DNA of 64,000 nucleotides from Streptomyces asiaticus. GTDB taxonomy: Bacteria; Actinomycetota; Actinomycetes; Streptomycetales; Streptomycetaceae. A program made the position numbers and the translations under genes. Positions 43,386 to 50,639 of this stretch are shown in pieces. The notes beneath the pieces were generated by a model. It made no database searches, was not told the origin of the DNA, and worked only from the letters and a program-made list of their open reading frames with translations. How positions within the stretch are numbered: position 1 is the first letter of the stretch; each line of letters begins with the position of its first letter. The DNA lies in the NCBI RefSeq assembly GCF_018138715.1, contig NZ_JAGSHX010000001.1, positions 744,001-808,000 of the forward strand, given 5' to 3'.

Positions 43386-44089
43386 CCGCACCGATCCGGG
43401 TCCTGGTCGCCGATGACCAGTCCCTGCTCCGTGGCAGCTTTCGGGTGCTCATTGACACCGCGCCCGGGCTGACCACGGTGGGCGAGGCCGGCACCGGCGC
43501 CGAAGCCGTCGAGAGCACTCGGCGGCTGCGCCCGGACGTGGTGCTCATGGACATCCGGATGCCCGGCATGGACGGGATCGAGGCGACGCGGCACATAGCC
43601 CGGTCGCCCGGGACAGCGCAGACACGCATCCTCATCCTGACCACTTTCGACCTCGACGAGTACGTGTACGGCGCGCTGCGGGCCGGGGCAGCGGGGTTCC
43701 TGCTGAAGGACACCTCGCCCGAGGTCCTGCTGGCCGGTATCCGCACCGTCGCCGCCGGAGAGTCCCTCCTGGCACCCTCGGTGACCCGGCGCCTGATCGC
43801 CGCGTTCGCCCGTCTTCCCCACGCCTGTCCGGCGCCCGGCTCCTCGCTGGAGAACCTCACGGACCGCGAGCGAGAGGTACTGCTGCTGGTGGCCCGCGGC
43901 TTCTCCAACACCGACATCGCCGAGTACCTCCACCTCAGCCACGGCACCGTCAAGACACACATCGGGCGGCTGCTGAGCAAGCTGGCAGCGCGCGACCGTG
44001 CGCAACTGGTCATCAGTGCCTACGAGTCAGGGCTCGTCCGCTCGCAGGAGCCACCTCTCGCCACCGGTGAACTCGATGCCCTGGAATGA
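43382..44089 (+). CDS. NarL/FixJ-family response regulator
   Basis: 235 residues: a receiver domain with DD (VLVADDQSLLRG), phospho-Asp in VVLMDIRMPGMDG and K in FLLKDTSPE, followed by a LuxR-type HTH (LTDREREVLLLVARGFSNTDIAEYLHLSHGTVKTHIGRLLSKL). It is the cognate regulator of the overlapping kinase. The targets are unknown, but the membrane protein in the same operon is the obvious candidate. Confidence 0.93.
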   Translation: MTAPIRVLVADDQSLLRGSFRVLIDTAPGLTTVGEAGTGAEAVESTRRLRPDVVLMDIRMPGMDGIEATRHIARSPGTAQTRILILTTFDLDEYVYGALRAGAAGFLLKDTSPEVLLAGIRTVAAGESLLAPSVTRRLIAAFARLPHACPAPGSSLENLTDREREVLLLVARGFSNTDIAEYLHLSHGTVKTHIGRLLSKLAARDRAQLVISAYESGLVRSQEPPLATGELDALE

Positions 44090-44141
44090 GGATGCTCAGG
44101 CAGGAACGCAGAACGAGGGCGAAGAGTGACCGTCGCGTCGG

Positions 44142-44696
44142 CTAGGGAACGCTTGAGGAGTGCTGCTCGGCCCAGCCGGTCGCAGTCACCACCTCGCGCG
44201 CGATATCCACGACGGCACGCCCATCCGTCACCACCCGTACGGTCTCCGCGGTGGCTTTCTGGTCCAGCAGCCGTGCCTTGCGAGCACTGCTTTCCAGTTC
44301 CTGCTCGAGCTCGGAGCCGAGTTCCCGGCGCACCAGCCGCTCTCGGACGGTGGCGTCGGAGGCGGTGAGCAGAACCCGTATGATCCGTGTCCCCGTTCCC
44401 ATAGCGCGCTCGAACATTCCCGTGGACTCAGGCAGCACACTTACGGTGTTGGTGTAGATCAGTCGGCGGTAGCCGCGTCGGGCGAAGTTCGCCCACACGG
44501 CCGTCAGGTTGCTTTCGGTGATTTCCGAGCAGTGAGGATCTCCCTCAGGGGCCGGATGGACCTGCCCCATGAAGTCGCCGTCGATGACCGTGTGCGAGAC
44601 GGCCGCGGCCCGTAGTACGGCCGATACCTCCCACCCCACCGTCGTCTTGCCGACCCCGGCCCGCCCTCCGATGAGCAGTACTTCCGCGTGATCCAT
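44142..44696 (-). CDS. P-loop ATPase/kinase-like protein
   Basis: About 184 residues: Walker A in MDHAEVLLIGGRAGVGKTTVGWEV near the N-terminus, then VIDGDFMGQVHP and a basic region LTASDATVRERLVRRELGSELEQELE, as in small nucleotide or shikimate-kinase-like P-loop proteins. ATG 44696 is chosen because the P-loop then starts where expected; an ATG 21 bp upstream is possible. The substrate is unknown. Confidence 0.72.
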   Translation of the reverse strand: MDHAEVLLIGGRAGVGKTTVGWEVSAVLRAAAVSHTVIDGDFMGQVHPAPEGDPHCSEITESNLTAVWANFARRGYRRLIYTNTVSVLPESTGMFERAMGTGTRIIRVLLTASDATVRERLVRRELGSELEQELESSARKARLLDQKATAETVRVVTDGRAVVDIAREVVTATGWAEQHSSSVP

Positions 44697-44743
44697 GGGG
44701 GCAGCCTGCCAGCACACATCCGTCTGGGGCCATCCGATATCGA

Positions 44744-45103
44744 TTGGCCATGTGTCTCAGTGCGGGTTCTGGTCCAGCCGACCCGCAGGTCAACCGCTTT
44801 GGCGGAGCTTTCTCGCGTGAACAAGCACTGGAACGACTCACTGGGATCGAGCGGCAGTGGGCTGAGCGAGGCCATGGTCTATGTGCCATCGAGCTCAAGG
44901 CGAGCGGTGAGTTCGTCGGTCGAAGTGGTCTGCGGTACTGGGAACAGTTCGATGAAGTGGAACTGGGCTGGACCCTGCGGGCGGATCAGTGGGGTCCCGG
45001 GTATGCGACCGAGGCCGCGCGAGCGTGCCTGGACTGGGGTTTTGCCACGCTTGACGACGACTACTTCACGGCTCTCATGCGGCCGGGCAACGAGGCATCG
45101 GCG
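44744..45103 (+). pseudogene. GNAT acetyltransferase fragment cut by an ISL3-type element
   Basis: The frame carries a RimJ/RimL-like GNAT core: FSREQALERLTGIERQWAERGHGLCAIELKASGEFVGRSGLRYWEQFDEVELGWTLRADQWGPGYATEAARACLDWGF, ending at RPGNEAS. About 25 residues are missing at the N-terminus, and the C-terminal helix is replaced by the stop-codon end of a transposase gene, so the enzyme is dead. Confidence 0.75.
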
Positions 45104-45699
45104 TCACGAGATCAGGACTCTCTTCCTCAACAGGGTGAAGCTGGCGCGGCCGAACATCTGGCGCCTCAGTATTTTGATCCGGTTGACATGACCCTCCACG
45201 ACGCCGGAGTTCCAGGGCAGTGTGAGGCCCGCGGTGACGGCGTCGAGGTCTGTTCGAGGCGTTGGGCGAAGCTCCGGAGGCTGGGTAGTTCGATGGTGGA
45301 GGTAGCCGCTTCGATCGAGGTCGGCAACTGGTCACCCGGGAGGTGAGCGACCATGTGCCCGAAGGAGCGCACGTGCTCGGCAAGTGCCGTCAGCTCGGGG
45401 CAACTGCCCGGTGAACATCTCCTCCGCGGTAGCGGCACGGGAGAAACGCAAGATCGTGTTGAGGGTCATCCCGAGCTGCCGGGCGACGGACCGCTTGCTG
45501 TGCCCGGCGGCGAGGAGAGCGTGGATGGTGGCGTGCTTGGCGCGGGTGCGTTCGGCGAACCGGTGCCCTGTCGGCCAGGGCGACGCAGCTGGCTCCGCCT
45601 CTTCCTGCGGTTCCTCAGGCTGGGCCGGCGTGGGACGCAAGCAGCCACGGTGCCGGTAGACGCACTTCTCGGCGGCTTCGCCCAGGTTGTTGCCAGAGA
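45104..45699 (-). pseudogene. ISL3-family transposase, 3' half
   Basis: In pieces the minus strand reads LWHNLGEAAEKCVYRHRGCLR, then GHRFAERTRAKHATIHALLAAGHSKRSVARQLG (HTH region), ELTALAEHVRSFGHMVAHLPGDQLP, LPSLRSFAQRLE and finally RIKILRRQMFGRASFTLLRKRVLIS-stop, the characteristic C-terminus of the family. The pieces are in different frames (an extra A right after the intron junction, and another shift near 45250), so it is inactive. Confidence 0.78.
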
Positions 45700-45761
45700 G
45701 TACTGGTGGGCCGTCGGCGAGGTGCCTGCTGAGCAGGCCCTTTTCCCACGGCCCCCAGCCC

Positions 45762-45795
45762 GAACGACGCGTGCGACTTTCGCCGCACGTCGCTC
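45762..45795 (-). ncRNA. Group II intron domain V
   Basis: A 34-nt hairpin beginning GAGCGACGTGCGGC, with the GAAA tetraloop and returning GTCGCACGCGTCGTTC, including the catalytic AGC and the two-base bulge. It starts 8 nt after the intron ORF stop, as usual. Confidence 0.88.
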
Positions 45796-45803
45796 TCCGG
45801 TGA

Positions 45804-47589
45804 CTACTCCGTGAGTGCTGGAGCAGGTCTTGTGCCGTGGATGTCCGCGTGACAACTCCCGCAGACCACGAGGGTTTTGCGGTGTCGAGCGGCCATGAGA
45901 TCTGCCCACGGCGGCCGGTTCCCGGATCGTCCGAGATCGGCGAGTTTGGCGACGTGGTGAACCTCCACCTCGTCGACGCGTCCGCATGCCTCGCATCGTC
46001 CCGCCAGGAGCCGGGTGACCAGTTCCTTGCGTTTGATGGTGACCGGGGCCAGCCGACGGTCAGTGATGACCGTCTTCTTGTTCTGTCGCAGCGGGATCCC
46101 GCCGAACCTTCCGACCAGTGGTTTCCTGTCGATGCGTTCTACGCGCGCCTCGAAGCACTTGCGTGGCCCGTGCGGCGTGTCGATGGTGGTCGCGTACTTG
46201 CGGGCCATCTTCGACACCGACGAGCGGTGCTTGTTGACGAGTGTCATCAGCATCGAGGTCTCCATGACCCATTGCAGCCGGGCGAGTCGGAAGACGTCGC
46301 CGGCCATCAGGTAGTACTGGACGATGCCGCGGTACTCCGATCCGTAGGTGCTGATGATGACGTGGTCGTCCTGGTTCAGCAGTTCGGGTCGGCGCGCGGG
46401 TTTTCCGCGCTCCTTGTACTGGGCTTGCTTGGCAGATACCACCGAACGAGGGACACGCAGACCGATGGTCCCATTGACAGTGCGTCGCCTGCCGGAGATC
46501 TTGCGGTCGTTGTGAAGCACGGTGATGTCGTAGCCGAGGAACCTCGCCGCCCTGGTTCGGGCGTGCGTGATAAGTGTTTTCTCCGGCGACAGTTCCAGCT
46601 TGAGATCGTCCCGCAGGAACTGCGCGAGGTGCTCCTTGATTTCTTCGGCTTCTGCCTTTGGTCCGGCGAACCCGACGAGGGTGTCATCGGCATAGCGCAC
46701 ATACCTCAGCCGCCGGTAGCCAGGATCCTGAGTATCCATTGCTGGGCATGCTGTGGAGTTGCTTGCGCAGTTCCCGCACCTTGGTGAGATCTCCGCGCTT
46801 GCGGGCACTTGCCATTGCCGCCCACACCCGGTGAAAGGCACGGTTCGACTTCCTGACTCGCCCCCGGGCGCATTCCGGGATAAGAACCTTCTCGATGTAC
46901 TCATCCATCTTATGCAGATAGATGTTGGACAGGATCGGTGACACAACGCCACCCTGTGGACTGCCGCTGTGCGTGGCATTCCAGACCCAGTCCTCCATGT
47001 ATCCGGCCGTGAGCATGTTACGCACCAGCCGCAGGAACCGATTACCGTGGATCTTCTCACCCAGGATTCGGAGCATGACCGAATGGTCAAGCCGGTCGAA
47101 GCACTGGGCGATGTCCCCCTCGATGAACCAGGCTGTGCCTGTCCAGGTATTGACCACATCGCGTAACGCGGTGTGGCAACCCCGGCGGGGACGGAAACCA
47201 TGGGACGAATTGGAGAACGTCGGCTCGTAATACGCCTCAAGCAGCAGGCGGATCACCTCGCCAACGAGCTTGTCGCTCCAGGACGGCAGGCCGAGCGGGC
47301 GCAACTTCATGCTGGCCCGTCCTTTCGGGATGTAGACCCTGCGAGCTGGGCTCCACCGGTAGCGTTCGTGGCGCAGCGCGTCGATGACGTGCTCGATCTT
47401 GCCCAGCGACATGCCGTCCACGGTCTCCCCGTTGACCCCGGGCGTCATCGCTCCCTTGTTGGAGTACAGACGTCCGTAGGCCAGCAGATACAACTGCGGA
47501 TTCAAGAGCTGTCGATACAGTTCATTGCACGGCAGGCCACGCCTGCCGCGTTCACGGAGGACACCCAGCACCGTTTCGGCGCTCTGCAT
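45804..47589 (-). pseudogene. ltrA: Group II intron reverse transcriptase/maturase with HNH domain, frameshifted
   Basis: The first frame (47589 to about 46741) has RT blocks 1-4: YIPKGRASMKLRPLGLPSWSDKLVGEVIRLLLEAYYEPTFSNSSHGFRPRRGCHTAL, GDIAQCFDRLDH and SGSPQGGVVSPILSNIYL. The second frame gives DTQDPGYRRLRYVRYADDTLVGF (active-site YADD), the maturase X domain and an HNH nuclease (CEACGRVDEVEVHH...VVCGSCHADIHG). One extra base at 46740 (between codons for MPS and MDTQ) breaks the frame just before YADD. All domains are otherwise well kept, so the lesion is recent or a sequencing error. Confidence 0.85.
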
Positions 47590-48124
47590 TACGCATACCT
47601 CCCGACTCTGTGGTGTCCGATCACCTGGCCCCCTTCGCCCGATGTGGACGGCTTTCCCGTCCTCCCTGGCCGGTCGTGACTCCGGCGACTACTACGGGGC
47701 CTCCGTCGCCTTAGGAAGATCTCTTCCCGTAGGCGATCCCATGTTCGTCCTTGTCGTACGTCGTAGCGTGATGTAGGTGCCCCATTCATCTCCTTGAATG
47801 CCCTCGCTGGGCATCGCTCCGCACTCCGGAGGTTGCGTCGACCATGGCATCAAGCCGTCGCAGGGTGCGGCGTCGGTGTCAGGTATCTTTCCGACGGACT
47901 CGACCTTCAGTCTTCTGGAGACTGGGGTTCAGGCAATCCAGCTTTCACCGTGTCACGCGGGTCCCTCGACGCCCCGTCTCCAATACCTGAGCCCGGCCGT
48001 CGATTTTCTGGCATGCTGCGGTCCCATCACCGTTTCCGGATTAGGTAAGCCATCAGACCCAAGAACCTCCCTCCAAATTCTTCCCGACTGAATTGGGAAT
48101 ACGACAAGGCGCCTCATGGCGCAC

Positions 48125-48837
48125 TGCCATCGGTCGGCGACTGGAGGGCCTGCGGGGCGCCGCGGGTGGCACCTTCGGCGAAGAAGGGCGCGCGGTCACG
48201 GCAGACGATCTCGATGCCGGGCCGCTCGGCGAGCCAGGCCGCGAGCGTGTCCGCCTCCCGATCGGGAAGGAGGTCGACCGGGTGGACGTGTCTCGACGTC
48301 GACGAGCACGGTTCCGTAGACACGGCCCTTGCGCTGGGCGTACTCGTCCACGCCGACCACGCGGGGTACTGCGGTGACGGGGTCCGGAAGCGAGGCGGTC
48401 AGCCTCAACAGGGTGTTCCGGCTGACCGGAACCTTGAAGGCGTCCGTCATCCGGGCGCCGGCCCGGCCCGCGAGCGCGAGACCGACCGATACCAGCATCG
48501 ACCGCAGCCGCTCGGTCCGTCGCCCGAACCTGCGCGTGAGACCGGGTACTTGCTCGGCGAAGGTCATGCGCTCGCAGGATTCCTCCTCGCAGACGAACCT
48601 CCGCACCCGCAACGACACCACGACGAACTTGCCCGCCGTCGGCAAATCGCGAGGAAATCGCAGGTAGGAGCCGTGTATTCGCCTCGACCAGCACTTGCAT
48701 CCCGGACAGGCCGCCCGCCCTGCGGGCGTACGGGCCTCGACCCGGACGACCGTGTCGATCACCTCGACCTATTCCACCAACACGCCCTCGACCGAGGAGA
48801 ACAGCAGCTCGTTCAACCGCGGCAGCACTTCGTTCAC
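48125..48837 (-). pseudogene. ISL3-family transposase, 5' half
   Basis: From GTG 48837 the frame reads VNEVLPRLNELLFSSVEGVLVE, an in-frame TAG, then VIDTVVRVEARTPAGRAACPGCKCWSRRIHGSYLRFPRDLPTAG (zinc-ribbon start typical of ISL3 TnpA), [40 protein letters not shown] and, after shifts, [46 protein letters not shown] missing G before the intron junction adds another frameshift. Confidence 0.78.
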
Positions 48838-48896
48838 GGCGAAGGACTGTCGACCACACCACCATCCAGCCAGGCGATTTTCGGGCGAACTTCAGT

Positions 48897-48985
48897 GGTT
48901 GTAGGCGGTCAGTGCGCGCATGGCTGGCTGGCCGCGCATGAACCTGGCTGCACTCATCAGGACCCAGTTGGAATCGATCATCTAG
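48897..48985 (+). repeat. Left inverted repeat flanking the methyltransferase gene
   Basis: This 89-bp segment (GGTTGTAGGCGGTCAGTGCG ... ATCATCTAG) matches the reverse complement of 49863-49930 along its length, apart from an 18-bp internal duplication around GCGCATG and a few substitutions. Confidence 0.7.
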
Positions 48986-49001
48986 GGAACCGGGAGGCGC
49001 T

Positions 49002-49853
49002 CTACGGGCGGATCGCCGAGATCAGTCCGCCGGGCCGTTCCTCGCGCTGCGGAGGGGTGCTGATCGGGCGGCCGTAGGCGGCAGCGCGCTCGCGCAGGGT
49101 GTGGCTGGCGGCCTCCCAGCCGTGCCCGGCCAGCCAGCCCACCGGATCGTCGGGCATCTCCGAGACCCACATGGACGCCGCCGATCCCGGCACGGCGTCC
49201 GCGCCGAAGCGCTCGATCACGCCGCGCGAGCCCAACGTCAGCCCCATCCAACTGCCTGCCGCCGACTGCGCGCTGATCCGGGCCAGCAGCAGCTCCACCG
49301 CGTCCTCGGACAGATAGATCAGCAGTCCTTCGGCGATCCACGCGGTCGGCACGGCCGGGTCGTGCCCTGCGGCGGCCAGCGCGGCTGGCCAGTCCTCACT
49401 CAGATCCACCGCGACGGGGATCCGCTCGCAGCGTGCGACGGCCCGCTCCTGGCGCAGCACCGAAGCCTTGAAGTCCAGTGGCGCGGCGGTGTCGACCTCG
49501 AACAGTCGGGTGCCCTCGGGCCAGTCGATCCGGAAGGCCCGGCTGTCCATGCCGGCGCCGAGCAGCACGACCTGCCGGACCCCGGACTCGGAGGCCTGCT
49601 GCAACAGGTCGTCGAGGAACTTCGTCCTGATGACGATGGAGAACGACACGGCCAGCCGACGACGGCGCGCGGCCTCGTCATCGGGCAGCGGCGGCGAGGA
49701 GGGCCACAGGCCGCCGGCGGTGGCGAAGGCCTGTGCCAGTGGGTCGCGGAACAGCGCGTTCTCCCGCTCGGTCTCCAGCGCCCGCACCCTGGCCACCCCC
49801 ACCGCCGTGGCCCACACTCCCGACGGCTGCATCCGCTCCTGCTCATCAGTCAC
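49002..49853 (-). CDS. SAM-dependent O-methyltransferase, LCM/PPM-like
   Basis: 283 residues of the leucine-carboxyl-methyltransferase-like family (PF04072 type): RTKFLDDLLQQASESGVRQVVLLGAGMDSRAFRIDWPEGTRLFEVD (SAM-binding, GAGxDxR) and TAWIAEGLLIYLSEDAVELLLARI. The members often methylate polyketides or other secondary metabolites. It is intact although both sides are decayed mobile DNA, and inverted repeats flank it closely. A related gene lies at 61443-62363. Confidence 0.85.
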   Translation of the reverse strand: MTDEQERMQPSGVWATAVGVARVRALETERENALFRDPLAQAFATAGGLWPSSPPLPDDEAARRRRLAVSFSIVIRTKFLDDLLQQASESGVRQVVLLGAGMDSRAFRIDWPEGTRLFEVDTAAPLDFKASVLRQERAVARCERIPVAVDLSEDWPAALAAAGHDPAVPTAWIAEGLLIYLSEDAVELLLARISAQSAAGSWMGLTLGSRGVIERFGADAVPGSAASMWVSEMPDDPVGWLAGHGWEAASHTLRERAAAYGRPISTPPQREERPGGLISAIRP

Positions 49854-49862
49854 CGCGCCAGC

Positions 49863-49930
49863 TTAGATGATTGACTTCAAGGGTCCTGATGGTGGAGCCA
49901 GGTTCATTCGCGCACTGACCGACTACGACC
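49863..49930 (-). repeat. Right inverted repeat flanking the methyltransferase gene
   Basis: The reverse complement reads GGTCGTAGTCGGTCAGTGCG, then AATGAACCTGGCT, ATCAGGACCC and ATCATCTAA, matching 48897-48985 in opposite orientation. It starts 10 bp from the methyltransferase start codon and may be the 5' border region of the IS5-type element to its right. Confidence 0.7.
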
Positions 49931-49969
49931 ACCGAAACCACCATTAGGCGAAGATCAACAGATGGTCGT

Positions 49970-50634
49970 TTGCGGCCATGTCCCATTGCTCGTTGGCTCG
50001 TTGGGCAGCTCGTGGGGAAGGGACAGGGCCCGCCGTGGCTGGTGACGGGTGACCTGTGGGTGAGGATCGAGCCACTGCTGCCCGTACGGACTCGGCGGCG
50101 GCGTAATCCGGGTCGGCTGCCGCTGGATGACCGCAAGTGTCTGCAGGGCATCTTGTTCGTGCAGCACACCGGCATCCAGTGGGAGTGGTTGCCCCAGGAA
50201 CTGGGCTTCGGCTCCGGGATGACTTGCTGGCGTCGGTTGCGGGACTGGCACGAGGCCGGGGTGTGGGATCGGCTGCACCAGGTGCCGCTGACCGAGCTGC
50301 ACCGGGCCGGGAAGCTGGACTGGTCCCGGGCGGTGATCGACGGCTCGCACCAGCAGGCACGTCGGGGCGGCCCAAAACCGGGCCGAGCCCGGTCGACCGC
50401 GCCAGACCGGGCTCGAAGCACCACGGGATCATCGACGCACGCGGGACCCCGCTGGCCGTCACGCTCACCGGCGCGAACAGGCATGTCCGCTGGATGGTAG
50501 AACGCACGAACGCCTGGATCCACGGCTTCCGCCGCCTGCGGATCCGCTGGGAGATCCGCGACGACATCCACGAAGCCTTCCTCAAGCTGACCTGCTGCGT
50601 CATCACCTACAGGCGGGTCAGGGCTTTCTGCTAG
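49970..50634 (+). pseudogene. IS5-family transposase with frameshift and internal deletion
   Basis: The N-terminal part LVTGDLWVRIEPLLPV, RLPLDDRKCLQGILFVQHTGIQWEWLPQELGFGSGMTCWRRLRDWHEAGVW and SRAVIDGSH (first catalytic Asp) is in one frame. A shift near 50380 moves PSPVDRARPGSKHHGIIDARGTPLAVTLTGANRHV to the next frame. That runs directly into RWMVERTNAWIHGFRRLRIRWE (Glu of DDE), so the middle with the second Asp is deleted. Confidence 0.82.
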
Positions 50635-50639
50635 ATCCT

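Larger units (their letters stand above)
45700..48124 (-). ncRNA. Group II intron inserted in the ISL3 transposase gene
   Basis: The 5' end is GTGCGCC (48124 downward), the canonical GUGYG start. The 3' end is CCAGTAC (45700), ending in AY. Removing 45700-48124 joins TGGCA to TCTCTGG and restores the conserved transposase motif DRWHLWHNLGEA, which fixes both splice sites. Domain V is at 45762-45795 and domain VI follows with a GGGCCGT/ACGGCCC stem. EBS1 TGCCAT (47849-47844) pairs with IBS1 ATGGCA at the end of the 5' exon. EBS2 GGTCG (47905-47901) pairs with CGACC of IBS2. The A before EBS1 pairs with the first exon-2 base. The length is 2425 nt with the reverse transcriptase gene in domain IV. 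Confidence 0.88.
45104..48837 (-). mobile_element. ISL3-family insertion sequence remnant split by a group II intron
   Basis: The two halves of one ISL3-type transposase gene lie at 48125-48837 and 45104-45699 with a group II intron between them. The element's own terminal inverted repeats cannot be recognised. On the left the transposase stop codon abuts GNAT coding sequence directly, so that end was deleted. Confidence 0.7.

Noticed and set aside
44504..44898. Minus-strand frames extending the P-loop protein into the GNAT fragment
   Set aside because: They are in other frames than the Walker A-bearing gene and mirror the GNAT coding strand.
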